A DNA stretch of 64,000 nt from Anseranas semipalmata (Eukaryota; Chordata; Aves; Anseriformes; Anseranatidae), in assembly GCA_013399115.1 (NCBI GenBank), contig VXAA01005213.1, positions 29,079 to 93,078 on the forward strand. The letters are read 5' to 3'. Each line of letters starts with the position of its first letter. Positions within the stretch are counted from its first letter, which is position 1. Under the pieces are notes generated by a model. It did no database searches. It was given only the letters and a program-made list of their open reading frames with translations, and was not told the origin of the DNA. A program made the position numbers and the translations under genes. Of this stretch, positions 50,303-62,903 are shown in pieces.

Positions 50303-50864
50303 GCAAGTGGCACATGTTCTTCTTATTAGGACCTGTTCCTAGAGGCACAGTTCTCTATCAGAAATAGGCAATGCCAGAATTCAGGGAAGGTATTAGAGAC
50401 TGAATTATTGTGGTTTTTTTTCTGTGTTTTAATGCAGTATGATGTGAATGCAGAGCACTGGTAATTGTGGAAAGACTGGAGGCAGGACAGGATGCTAGTA
50501 GACGGAAAAGTGCTAAACTGAATGATGGTGATTCAGTTCCTCTAGAAGGTGAGTTATTTTCTCTCCAGACTCATGAAACCTCCCATCTCACCCATATCAT
50601 TAAGACTAATGACATACTCTCCTGTAACCAAAACAGAAATAGGTCCTTATTATATAAAATGCGGTTGTTTTGCTGTATCATGAATTCACTGAAAATATTT
50701 TCTATTTTACTTTGAATAACCATCTAATAAGCAAAGCATGGTTTTGATATGCTACACAACTTCTTGCTTCAGTGATGTGTTAAGACTCCTGAAGTTCTAA
50801 TTGCTGTACAGTGTTATTACTTAAGCACTGAAATGACAGGATTCTCTTGAAATATAATTTACAG

Positions 50865-50992
50865 TTCTGCTGTCTTTTCTTCTGAGAGAGCAAACTAATG
50901 TTACCCGTGAGGGGTCAAAATGCTTAGTTTTGGATGGGGATATAGATCCCATGTGGATTTAGTCACTCAACACTGTTATGCGTGATTACAAG
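50865..50992 (+). pseudogene. DNAH11: DNAH11 relic exon e32 (AAA2 Walker B): TAG stop
   Basis: The acceptor is taatttacag and the donor GTGAGC. It reads [31 protein letters not shown], then TAG (50960-50962) in place of the glutamate of MWIESLNTV, then SLNTVMRDYK. The Walker B-like LDGDIDP is intact. Length and phase (128 bp, 2 plus 126) fit. Confidence 0.96.
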
Positions 50993-51965
50993 GTGAGCAA
51001 TTGGGAAGCAAGTACACTAGCTTCCTCTCTACCTATTTTCCCCTTTCACTATCATCATTTTTCTGAAGATGTTTTTTCAGTGTGCACTCCTTTTTTCTTC
51101 CATTCCTGTCATTCCTTTGGTTTTCACTATTACTAAGTGATGCTTTGGCATCTGAGCAATACATTGCCTCGCCTTTTTGTACAACAAAAAGGCTTCAAGT
51201 TTCCTACGTATACTGTAAGGCTCGTTGTGTCTCCTAGTGTATGAGTTGATGTAATTCAAGATGTCAATCATAAGATTATTGAAACTGGCATTTGGGAAGC
51301 CTTTCAGTAAAACAGATACAAGACTTCATGTATTAAGTCCTCACAACACTGTAGCAAGGATGGCTAGCATTAGGAAATCTAAGTCAGTTTGTGAACTAAC
51401 AGTAGTATCCAGACTTCTTATTCCCTTCTCATTAGTTACACAGCTAAACCAATTTTATTGGCTGTTCAAAATGCTGTAATGTAATGAAATCCAAATCTAA
51501 AATCTGAATGTAACTTTTGGATGATGATTGTAGTTTAGCCCATTCTGTTAAGCTTTCCTCTTTTAAGAACTTAAGCCCATCTACACGTGGTGACGTCCTC
51601 AGGTCGCTCTGAAAGGTGCCTGTCTGGGTGTATCCGCATAGCCTGACTTTAGAAAAGGAAGAGAAGGCGGTATTTCCAAGGGACATTTCAGAACACCTAC
51701 GTTTATGCTCCTGCTCTCAATCGTTTTCTGTTTCTTTGTACTGACGTTGAGAAAGGCTTAGCTTCTCCTGCTTTCAGCAGCCTTCAGGAGTACTCTCATT
51801 GGTGAAGCAGGCTAGTCATCTTTTGAATGGATTAAACTGAAGAAAAACACAAGATCAAGTAAAACCTTTTGAATTTGTCCTCCTCTGTGTTTCTGAAGCA
51901 AAAACTATAGCCATGTTTGAATAAACTTTGTTTAGCTACATTCAAGATCTGCTGATGCTTCCCAG

Positions 51966-52114
51966 GTTCTGACCCTTACAAGCAACGAACGTGTGCCTGT
52001 GACTTCATCAATGTGGCTGCTGCTTGAGGTGCACCATTTAAAAGCTGCAACCCCAGCTACAGGATCCAGAGCTGGCCTTCTCTATCTGAACACCTAGGAC
52101 CTGGGCTGGAATCC
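51966..52114 (+). pseudogene. DNAH11: DNAH11 relic exon e33 (AAA2): TAG stop
   Basis: The acceptor is gcttcccag and the donor GTGAGT. It reads [40 protein letters not shown] and LNT, then TAG (52095-52097) in place of the glutamine of NPQDLGWNP, then DLGWNP. It is 149 bp and ends in phase 2 as required by e34. Confidence 0.96.
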
Positions 52115-53259
52115 GTGAGTATTTGATTATATTAATTAACATTTTTAAGATAAATCTTGAGCATTAATGGGAGTAGACATTATTATTATTAATTCTTCAT
52201 TTTACTGTGATAAATAGGGGGATGATTTAGTTGATGAGTTATGTGAATTGTTAAATGCGGTTTGGAAGATTTCAGCGTCAGTTAGATGTTTTAGTTTTCC
52301 CTCTTATCTAGACTGCTCGATCAGGGCAGTTGCAAACTCTCTGCTCTTCGTGATGCAAACTCGGCAGTAACAAGAGGTGAATAAATTGGCTACTGTTCTC
52401 TGTCAACATTGTAATAATAGTTGCAATCTTTGATACTGTTAAGGACACCGTGGTTTACATCAGCTTGGTTTTCTGTTCCTCTTACTCCTTTGGATCATAG
52501 TACTACTCTTTTAACTTGTTTTATACACGCACTTTATGCAAATTAATTACAAGAACAAACTTTTTTAAAGAACATGGGTCACCATGTGTACAAGGGAATT
52601 TAGTTGTCAAAAGCACAATGCGTTAATTTTAAGCAGTCCAATGTGATCTTTTCCTCTGGTATTTTGTTGAGCTGATTGAAAACAGTTTTACAGATTTTAG
52701 TAAAAAGGGAATATCTAACATTTGTCAATCAGTATTTTTATTTTCAAGCAACATTACTGCAGTTTCATGTCAAAATTCAATTTTTCAGCATTCCAGTATG
52801 TCATCAACATTTCAGTTCTAGCTATCCGTATTTAGAGTAGTGTGCCAGGACAACTGGAGAAGCCTTCAGTGCACATGTTTCCCAGAGAAGTCTTGTCAGT
52901 AAGAAAATTTAATTAAACAGCTTGGGGCGCTACAAGCTGCCCACCTAGGGGATCAGGATCAGAGGACAGGTGTGGATGTGGAGAGGCAATGTGATCTCTC
53001 ACAGCAAACAGAGGGGTGTAGAGATAGAAACAGTAGGCAACAAACTGTCCAAACAGAATAGCTGTGAATGAATAAATAATTGTTTTAGGCAATGTTTGAC
53101 TAATACTGCATGAGCACAGGTAGGGGATAAAATTGCCTAGTCCTTTAGAATATGGACAGTAAGGCATGTGGATGCTAACCTGAAGCATATGTTATAGTTA
53201 GCATAATGAAAAGGAAATCTAGACCTTGATTATGATAGGAACTAGCAGATGAGAAGAGT

Positions 53260-53293
53260 TTTTTTTGTTTGTTTGTTTGTTTGTTTGTTTTTT
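53260..53293. repeat. (TTTG)n microsatellite
   Basis: About six tttg units in the e33-e34 intron. Confidence 0.93.
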
Positions 53294-53876
53294 AATTCCA
53301 ATTGTCTTCAACTATTCATAGCCAGAATTTTCAACTAGCCTGGGTTATATATACTACTGTAGATGTCTGCAGTGCCAGTCAGGTTGAACTTGGGTGTCAC
53401 GTAATCATCAGTCTTGTGTACAACTTACACACTGGTATTTTAAGTAATTTGTTCTAAAACAACACAAAATAAACATGGAATCCTTGCTCCCACCTGTTTT
53501 TTGGTGGTCCAGCCCTCTGAAAGCACGAGCAAACCACCATCTGGGTCCTTCTCCCTGCCCTCCCTAGAATAAAAGATATAGTCAAGGAAAACAAGTATAT
53601 CCATATGCCAGTGTACTCAGCTGTTAAAATAGCTCTCAGAAATGCAGCAGGATGATGACATTCACATGAACAAATAAAAATGTTGTAAGGCTGGTGACAC
53701 TTATGTGTCACAAACTACTACACTGTGTGTGCATTTTGTTAAAGGCAGTCACAAACAGTTCTCAAAAGTCAACAAAAACAATTTGCATTTCAAATCCAGA
53801 GGGAAGACATTTATTTATTTGTTTTCTAATTCTCCCTCACAAAAAAAAGTTGGTTGTTTTCCAACTTGTTTTGCAG

Positions 53877-54045
53877 GTATGTTGCCAGCTGGATAGAAGC
53901 AAGCAGACACCAATCCAAAAAGGCTAGCATTCTAGCTGTTCTCTAGCTAGCTGTTCTCTTGGATAAATATGTCTCTCCTTACTTAGAACAACTCAGAACA
54001 AACTCTAAAACTGTCACTCCTTTTCCTGAAAATAGTATGGTACAG
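53877..54045 (+). pseudogene. DNAH11: DNAH11 relic exon e34 (AAA2): 15-bp duplication with TAG
   Basis: The acceptor is tgttttgcag and the donor GTATGC. It reads YVASWIEASRHQSKKASILA, VL, TAG (53944-53946), LAVLLDKYVSPYLEQLRTNS, PFPENSMVQ. Two copies of ctagctgttctct start at 53932 and 53947. The duplication is in frame but carries the stop. YVASWI...RHQSEKANL is the DNAH11 form. Confidence 0.95.
53932..53961 (+). repeat. 15-bp tandem duplication inside e34
   Basis: ctagctgttctct occurs at 53932 and at 53947. The in-frame insertion brings a TAG codon at 53944. Confidence 0.95.
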
Positions 54046-54934
54046 GTATGCATTAGGATTAAAACTATTTATTTTTTTAAGAAACAGTTTTTCTGAAGCA
54101 TCCATTGAGCACGTGGCCCTATGCAGAGTTAAAAAAAAAAAAAAAAAAAATGCTCAAAATTACTATGAATCTGAAAGGTATGTGAGGCGAAGCTTAGAGA
54201 CTCTTCTGTATCAAACCTGGACACTTATTTTGGAGATCTGCAGGGTTTCAGAGGTGTCGTACTGCAGAGGTCCACTGTAACAAGAAATGTGCTTGTGGCA
54301 TTAGATGTAATTCCCTGGCTTCCAAGTTCATCTTCTTTCTGTTAGTAATGTGTTAGGCAGCCTAGGACCAGCCATTTCACCTTTCTGTACAACCATTCTG
54401 TCTCTCTGTAATGAAGTGCTGATTAAATTCATTAGCATTAGTTACTCTCATACTCTGATAATGAGGCTGTAAGTTATAAAACCTTATTAAAGAGCGAAGC
54501 TGAGCTCTATTTGTTTCATATCTAAACAATCTAATACTGTACCTCCTTATGCTGGCATTTTAAATTTACTTAATATAGGCATATTAAGTCATTCAAACTG
54601 TTCTGACTGTTTGTCTGCTGATAAATACCTCAATATGACAGGAGAAAAACAACTGAGTATGTGTTCAGAATTTGCTATAACACACATCTGAACTGTCATG
54701 TTCCTCATATGCCTTGTATTAAATAGTGTAGAATGAAGGTATTTTGGTAGAATCACATTTCATCAGAATCTCTCTTCATGCCTTTGACCTCTGAAAGGAG
54801 CTCCTAGACGGTTAGGAAGCATGGCAAGGAGCTGCAGTCTCGCTACTTATATTTAAATAGCTTCTTGAGGTCACTGTCACCTCCTTATGGAGAAAGGCTT
54901 GCAGGTCACTTTCTTTACTATTTATTTGCTGCAG

Positions 54935-55065
54935 ACGCTCTGTTCTCTACTGGATTGTTTGCTGATCCCTGAAAATGTGCTAATGGATTGCCCCAGAGAG
55001 CTCTATGAGATGTATTTTATTTTTGCCTGTATTTGGGCATTTGGTGGGCATTCTCACAAGATCAG
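54935..55065 (+). pseudogene. DNAH11: DNAH11 relic exon e35: 1-nt deletion and mutated donor
   Basis: The acceptor is ttgctgcag. It reads [38 protein letters not shown] and HSHK. One G is missing near 55059-55061 before DQ, so 131 bp equal 44 codons minus one. The six bases after the exon are ATAAGT, a canonical GTAAGT with G to A at the invariant +1 base. Confidence 0.94.
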
Positions 55066-55958
55066 ATAAGTTAGAAAAAATGACCACAGTATCTCACTGT
55101 GCTTGAAAAACTCGTGTATTTTCACACCCCTACATGTATGCATAATTACCAATGAGGGTTCAGAGCAATGGTTTATATATCTGATTTGTTGGCCTGTAGT
55201 ACTGTGTACTTTAGCTATCAGAGTTCATCTGTATATGAGCAAACTCAGCTGGAGGGAAAAGGCTACCCGCAGTGCAAAGCTGTGTGTAGGCTCACTTACC
55301 ACGCAGGGAGAAGCCGTGTTTACTTGGGGAAGTGTTACCAGTTGTACCCTTTTATCTATACTGAAGATCCTGGCTAAGGAACAAAAAGTAAAGTGAAGGT
55401 CATGCTTATTAGAATTCAAGCATCTCATAAAGGGTCAGAAGGATGTATGTTTAACCTCACCCGTTGGATTTATACTGAGAAATGTAGATAAAAGCAAAGC
55501 ATTATAATACATTCCCCTTAGTGAGATCTTTTGTTGTGATGCCAATAAGAAAGTTCTGAAACTCTGCAATCACTTGTCATTGTTTTGCTTAGATAGACCT
55601 TGATTTCTTGACAAATGCCTAGTCATACTTGCCTATTAAAGACTAACAAAAATACAGTTGGGTCTACTTATGTGTATGTTAGATGATGCCCTTGTGAAGA
55701 AACCAATTTATGTGTAGATCATCCATAGGAAAGGGAGCAACTTACGCAAGCTGAAGAATCAGAAACGATCCTTTATTGCATCAAGAGACTGGAAGATCTT
55801 ACTGGTCATATTAACATCTGTTTCCTTACTCTTCTTTCTTGTTCTGTGGACATACTCAGAAAGGTCTTGTCTGAAGCAAGTCATACCTGTGGTCTCACAG
55901 CTATATTAATTTAAATGGAATTTGGAAGTTCTAGGTGATAAAATATTTGGTCTGGAAG

Positions 55959-56687
55959 TGTGGTGTGTTAGCCTTGACAAACAGCCAAACACCCACCCAG
56001 TTCCTTGCTCACTCCCCCTCCTTAGTGGGGTAGGGGAGAAAACAGGATGAAAAAGCTTGTGGGTCAAGATGAAGATTGCTTACCAATTACTGTCATGGGC
56101 AAAAAAGACTTGATTTTGGGAAAATTAATTTAGTGCCAATTAAAATGGATTCAGGTAGTGAGAAACAAAAACAAATATTAAAAAACAAAAACAAACAAAC
56201 AAACAAAAACCTTTCCTTCCTCCTCTCTTTCCCCAGGCTCAGCCTCATTCTTTCACTCCTGGTTTTCCTCCTTGACCAGTGTAGGTGGATGGGGGTTATA
56301 GTCAGTACAAAGTGGTTTCTGTCTACCTCTCCTTTCCTCTCACAGTTCTCCTGCATTCCAGCATGGGCTCTCCACAGACTGCAGTTCCTTCAGGAAATAT
56401 CTTACCTGCTTCAGCGTGGGATCTTCTGTGGACTGTAGTGTGTATATCTGCTCTGGCAACATGGAGCACCTCCTCCTCTGACCTTTGTCTTCTGGTGTTT
56501 CTCACACTTTCTGACCTTTCTGAGATACATTTTCCCAGAGGCACCACCAGCTTGGCTGATGTCCTGCGGTGGGGCTGTTGGAGCCAGCTGGAACTGTCTG
56601 TATCTGAAATGGGGCCACCCTGATCTCTCCTCACACCTGTGGTCCTGCCACCCTATTACCTGCACCTTGCCACCTACACCCACTACA
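55959..56687 (-). mobile_element. Avian LTR-like interspersed repeat (probable solo LTR, antisense)
   Basis: From tgtggtgtgttagcc to cacccactaca the sequence follows, in reverse orientation, a repeat I know from many bird genomes. It holds the segments gctcactccccctcc, gtgggtcaagatgaagat, caccaattac-like and caaaa.agactt, then tandem blocks of the type ctccac.g.ctgcag..c and the tcttggagcc.gctgg end. It starts TG and ends CA, and the flanking pentamers are ggaag and ggatg (4 of 5 equal), consistent with an old solo LTR. No coding part is present. The family name was not checked. Confidence 0.7.
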
Positions 56688-56905
56688 GGATGTTATTGGA
56701 AGAAGGTCTCACTTTAGCCTCAAACAACAATAATACTAAGATATTGCTATGATGTTCTTGGCTATTTCATCACAGTCTACATGTATATGTACTTAAAAAT
56801 AAGATTTATTTGCAAGTCTGTTATTCATATGCACTGTAGGTGCACTTCGTTTGAATGTCTTGATATGAAAGTAATACTGCAAACAATTAATGCACAATTT
56901 TATGG

Positions 56906-57079
56906 ATTTCAAATTACCAAGCTGAATTCAGCTGCTGTTGGCTTAAGAAGATGAAGGCCGTGAAGTTTCCATCACAGGGTACAGTGTTTGATTATTAGCT
57001 TGATCCAGAGATGAGGAAGTTCATGCCCTGGATGGATAAGGTTCCAAGTCCTGATGTGGATCCAGATGCACCTCTGCAG
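56906..57079 (+). pseudogene. DNAH11: DNAH11 relic exon e36: mutated acceptor and TAG stop
   Basis: The exon is exactly 58 codons, as in the family, with donor GTACAT. It reads [20 protein letters not shown] and [10 protein letters not shown], then TAG (56996-56998) replacing tyrosine, then LDPEMRKFMPW and PDVDPDAPLQ. The bases before it are tttatgg; the invariant acceptor AG has become GG. QISDYQADFSRWW is the human DNAH11 counterpart. Confidence 0.95.
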
Positions 57080-58442
57080 GTACATTGCACATGCACCAGT
57101 GACCACGTGGCTGAACATTCTTAGATGCAGTAACACTTTGGGGTCTTGTCATGATTTATGAATTCTTAGATGGCCTGAAAATAACACTCTGGAAGTGTTT
57201 AGATAAATTCCTACTGTCTGGGCCATTTGTCTTTAGTTGAGTGTTGAGGGTTGATGATGAAGCTGTGCTTTTACAGACTTTTATATTATTAAGGCACACC
57301 TGAAGACATACCATATTCACTTTGTTAGTAGATTTATACTTTTTTTTGTCCCACAGTAGGAGAAATTCAGACTCCAAGTCCATTCAATCATTTGCGCATT
57401 GGAAGTAGCGCCCACAAAAACCGTACACCACAAATTACAGCCTTACCATTTTTCTGTTTCCCATTTTATGCACAGGTATTCTTTTGCCAACTAAATTCCC
57501 TTCCTGTTAACTGAAGAGATCTAGGGGAGGCAAATCACTTTATCACCTTTCCACTATGCTCTTATCAACCTACAAAGTTAGAATTATATTTGTGTAATGG
57601 AAATTGTAGAAACTGTGATAGTACTGAAGTATGCTATATACGTGTGAGTGGAGAAGTAGAAAGCATGAGCTATTGGTAAACTTTTAATTGCCTCATTTGG
57701 GGCATTTAGTTGGTTTTCTGTTTTTTCAGTGTGATTCGCATATAAGATTCTCAAATGCTTTACAGTGTTTTGGTTGCATTAGTTTTTAGGTCTTTTTCTT
57801 TTTAAATGCTTAGCTAGGTAGGAATTTTTCTGGGGGGATTAAAAGGTGATGGATATAGAAAAATAGAGCTGCTGATCAAAAGATGTTATCCATTATCAGC
57901 TATCCTGAAATAAGATTTTTTTGCTGTAGTGTAATATTTGGTAGGAAATATAGAGCTTGGAAAAGAAAGTTTTATCAGGCAGTGAAGGTTTTAGGTGGTC
58001 AGAGTAAGCTGTTGCCAACTGCTTGCTTGAAAGAGTTTTAGGTATGCTGATTGCCAGACCTAAAAGTAAATGAAATGTTAATTGAAAAAATAAACAAACT
58101 GCCTGTTTCACCAACCTTTTGTTTCTCTTACCAGTTTTTGAGAGACTGACATTCTGTAAAAGTTGAGATGGAATTGACACATTTCAGTTAAAACCTGATT
58201 TCAAAATTTTCATACTAGAAAAAATAGAGTACAAATTTTCAGGTAGAAATGCTATGAACAGAAGAAGTAATCAAGTAGAACATTTTGTTCCAGTAATTAT
58301 GTTTTCAAACGAGAGAACAGTGTATCCCATCTCATTGCTTTTAGAATTTAGTCCTAGACATATAGAGAGAGAAACAGAAATTACTGTTTGCTTTTAAAAC
58401 TAAACTGTGTTGTGCAAGTGTTTTTTTCCTTTTCAGTTTCAG

Positions 58443-58646
58443 GCAACTTTTGTTCACACATCTGAGACTGCATGTCTTAAATATTTTATTGATTTACTCT
58501 TAATAGGCAAACGAGTCCTGCTTGTTGGAAATGCTGGAGTAGGAAAAACAGTGTTTGTAGGCAACAGCCTTTCTGCGCTCTCTGAAGACAACATCCTGGC
58601 TAACGTTCTCCTCTCAACTACTATACGACATTTGCAATGCTACAAA
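58443..58646 (+). pseudogene. DNAH11: DNAH11 relic exon e37 (AAA3 Walker A), open
   Basis: The acceptor is ttcagtttcag and the donor GTAAGT. It reads [20 protein letters not shown], then [19 protein letters not shown] and [12 protein letters not shown]. The AAA3 P-loop GNAGVGKT is complete. Compared with the family, one codon is missing after DLLL, and about three are missing in the VPFNYYTT segment. There is no stop or frameshift. This is the longest open relic that keeps a nucleotide-binding motif. Confidence 0.96.
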
Positions 58647-61600
58647 GTAAGTTCCATGCAGATGCAAGAATCCTATCTTCCCTCAAAGGTGAAAAATTTT
58701 GTACAGTTATTACCATCTAATATAGCTGTTTTTCAGGATGGCAGATTGCAGAGGGCAGCAAAGAAGGCCGTGGCCTTGCTACCTGTACACCCAGTCCAGA
58801 ATTTCTCAGTTTCTGTCTCTTTCCTTGCAAAGGAAACGTTAATATAATACACAAGCAGGGGGGATTGTGTATTGGCTGAAAACATTATACTGGTTGTAGT
58901 TTTGGGAACAGGAAGAGTCAGTCAAAGTAAAATAGGCTTTATAAAAGCTCTGTGCCTCTTCTGCTTTTTGTGAACAACACAATCAAGGGAGAGCACAGCT
59001 GTCTGGATATTCTCTCATTGCCTTGTTTTTCCCTACAGTAACTTGAACTGCTATGATATAGTTAACAGAAAAAATATGACATGCCCTATTCGCTGCAGCT
59101 GTAAAAAACACTAGAGAAATAGACTGTCTTATCCTCTCATATGGTATGGCAGAAGATGCAGAAAACAGTTTCACTCCTTTAAAATCTTCCCAAAATGTAT
59201 GGAGTCTTTAAACAAAAATCTTTAGAAGAATTTAAGTTTGCTTGATGCTTAATTTAACTGCTTGAGCAAACAAATTTTAATTCTCTAGCCAATCCATTGC
59301 TGCTAGTGGAACAGATTGTCACTAGGCTTAAAAAGTAAGTATTAAATCCACAAATCTCTATTGAATAACTTTTTACCCTGCTTTTTTTCCTGTCTCCTGT
59401 TGATTACTTCTGTATTCAGGTTGGATAAGCAAATACTGCTTTCAGTTTACTTTGTAACTTAGTTCATTCTTTGAAGTGTTTCCAAATTCTCGTTAACTTG
59501 GAATCCTATGTTAACACAACTTAATAGCCTTTCTGCCCTTGAAATGGAGAGATTTGAGGAAATCTGCTGTGCCTCAGAGAGAGCTCATGAGTCAATGTAA
59601 ACTGTCATAGCTCCTTTAGCAGGGAATCAGCCTTAGAAAGTTTTCAGATATGCCTCTATTTTGAAAAGGATTGTTTAACTAATGATTGTCATTCCAGAAG
59701 CAACCATGACCAATGCACTAGGGCACAACAGCATAACACTTCCCATTGCAAGAGGAAGCTGATGAAAGAAGCCCCTAGGCAACTAATGCCAAAGATTATA
59801 TATTCTTTGTACAGGAAATTTCTTAAATAAACCACATAGGTGAAGGCAGCACCACAGGGGCTTTCTATGCAAGTATATAACACCCACCAACTGTACTGTG
59901 GCATAAAACTTGGGAGTTTATGAAGCTTTAAGGATTTGCTATGAAATATTAGTATTATTCCTTCAGATTTTAAGTCAGTGTTATAAAATATCTGCTGCTC
60001 CTTTTAAGAAATATTAACAGATGAACAGAAAAATGGACTGATTATCTGTAGCTCTTCCTTCTCTCCACTGTTCTTCAGCCAAGTCCCTCTTGTTAAGTGC
60101 TCTTCTAGCAAGTCCCTCCACTAATTAACATGAGTTAAGAACTGTATGACCATTCAGACCAAATATATTGTGTTTGCTTTCCGTTGTGTTTACAACATCT
60201 TTCTGATTGCTCCAAGAAATTGTTTGGAGCAATCAGGTTGTTGTTGTTTAAATGGGAAGAGGCATCCACATCAAATTACACAAATGAGCAATTTAAATTG
60301 TCTCAGCTCAAAAAAAAAAAAAGAGCTTAAAAGCTGAACTTGTTGAAGTATATCTATTCCCTACATTGCCATGCTCTTTCCAGAGTTTAGAGGTTAAACG
60401 ATTTTTCTTACAGATCATATTACTTTTAATCTGCAGTATTTTCTGCCAGCTCCCATCTTATCTGTATCTGCATAACTTTTTTTGAGCTATCTGCTAGAGT
60501 GGGTGAGATTAGCATGAAGTGTTGGTTTTTATTTAGCATTCCCCAAGGCATATGACTCACCCGCTCTGCCTCTAGAACATCAGAAAATTTCAAAATGTTA
60601 CTTGACGGAGGCAGGTTCTGATGCAAACTAATATCGGTACATTAAGTTTGGGGTCATCAGTAGTACTAGAAGTCTGGAACAGAGCCATGGGGAAATTTGC
60701 ATAAACATTTTGGTACAATGGGTTTTAGTGAAATATATTTCTTTATTATACTGTAATAATACAGTATTTGAAAAACTATAACAGGAACAATATATTACAA
60801 TTGTGGACTCTTTTTAAAATTTGGATAAGGTTAAGGATCAAGAACGAGTGTTCCTAATTCTGGGTTTAAAAGTACAGGTATATAAGTACCTCAGCTAAAA
60901 GAAGAAGAAAATCTAGTCTTGCCTAAGATATTAAGGTAATTAAGATACTGTAGACCTTTGATAGAATCACAGAACCATTTAGGTTGGAAAAGGCCTCCAA
61001 GATCATCTAGTCTGACATATAACCTAACACTACCAAGTCCTCCACTAAACTAATGCACATAGTTTCTACATTTTTTTCCCCTTTTGTGGTAGAAAATCAG
61101 GGTGAGTGCAGACACAGCTTTTTTTCCCCAAAATTTGATCATCCAGCTGCAAATGCACTAAGGTTCTTAATTTTTGTCTCGTCTTCCAGTGCACCTTCAC
61201 TCTTCACATGCTTGCTTTTCTTCTCAACAGTCAGTAACCATCCTTATAGCTGACTGTGACTAGACAGAAATGTATTTGAAAGCATTTGTTACCTTTCTTG
61301 AACTGGCCTGACCAACTCACTGTTGAGGTATGTAAAGGATTTATTTCACTGTTTGAAGAATCTGAGATGACAACACAATGCTCCTTTTGTCCTAATGGAA
61401 GCTGTTTGCAGTGATATGTTTGTTTATACTGCTTTGCTATGAAACGAAAAAGACTGCGGCAAGTCAGAACTGCGGTAGAGCTCTGACATACGTCATTCAG
61501 ATGTCACGGTGCAAGTGCTGCTTCCGTTTCCTACAAGATCTCTTGATTGTGTTGCCCAGTTGTTAAAAAATCAAGACAAGCTCAAAACCGTATGTTTACA

Positions 61601-62903
61601 TTTAACTTGTCCTTTCTAACCCAAAAGACTTTAACATATAGTATACATAGTATAATGTGTTTAAAAAAAAAAAGTCTGTCCACAACGTTAGAGAAAAATG
61701 CCTACAGTATATCCTATTCTACTTATACATGGAATTGATCCTTTTTTTATCCTTCTTTAAAGTTTCATAAACACCTTTGCTTCAAATCCCTGCTATGAAT
61801 GAAACCAGGAGTGGTTCTCAAATTGGGCTGCTAACCAAAGATGTCAGCCATTTTCACTGGGATGTGCTGAGCAGTTTTCCTCGAAGTCCACCTGTTCCCG
61901 TGGTTTCTATTGTGCAGAACGTTCATGTGATCATTTAAACAGCAAAAATTCATGACATGGGAAGGAAGAGAGATGAGTGGTTTGATTCCAGCCCTGTTCA
62001 AATAAATTACTAGTGATTTCTGCAGGTTCATATTTCCATGCGCAAAATAAAAACAAGAGTTGCCAGTGCAGTTGGAAGTCAAATTTCCATAAAGGTTGAA
62101 TCCTTCATTGTGGATCTGTGGAATACTTCACTAAGTGACAAAAATTGACGATCACATCACACTAAAATTCAGTATTTTAATAATGCCTAATAAAAGTAGT
62201 TTTCTCTTGTATTTTCAAGATATCTTAGCAGCTTTCTCTAGTTATTCTTCCCCTTACACCTTTAAGGGAAGCAGTGCAGTTGGATAAAAACTGTATAAGC
62301 CCCAGATTTATGTCATAGGATTTTACAGTCATAATGAATACATAAAGTTATTTGAATCAATTTGTTCACTGTTGTAGTAAGTTTATCTGGTCCACATTCA
62401 GCATCATGTAAGCACCTCTGTTTGGGGAATAGGCTGAAATTTTATATCATCAGCTTAATATTCCTTAGTGATTAAATGATAGTTATCACTCATATTTTTC
62501 TACCTTTAGATATATTACAGTCCTTGTTAATCCTTGACAAGAGAAGGAGAAAATACACTACTTCAGTGGTAAAATTGCTGAATGTCAAATACCTGGGGAT
62601 TTCACTTGCAAAAGGATCTCAGTTCCAAAGGATGCAGATATGTGGTGAGATTTTCAAAAGCCATGAAGTAGTCAAACTAAATCAAACAAGACTTTTCTGG
62701 AATTCAGAATAGCAGTCTGATATTTTTTAAAGGCATTTTTTGAGTTTCATTGATTCCTAAGGACATTTATAGTTTGAAAACCCTCATAGGTGATGGAAAC
62801 ATTTCGTAAGTCTTAGATGGCATGATTTTGACTTCTTGGTTTGTTTAGTTTCATTATTGCTTGGAATGGTAATCATTTTTATGTATGCTGTGTAACCTTT
62901 CAG
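58647..62903. other. Intron between e37 and e38
   Basis: Intron-like sequence with one antisense CR1 fragment at 60961-61054. No exon is expected here from the protein order and none was seen. Confidence 0.5.
60961..61054 (-). mobile_element. CR1 LINE 3'-end fragment, antisense
   Basis: The plus strand begins atagaatcacagaaccattt, then aggttggaaaaggcctcc and aagatcatctagtc, and ends accaagtcctccactaaac. This is the reverse complement of the avian CR1 3' end. About 95 bp. Confidence 0.92.
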
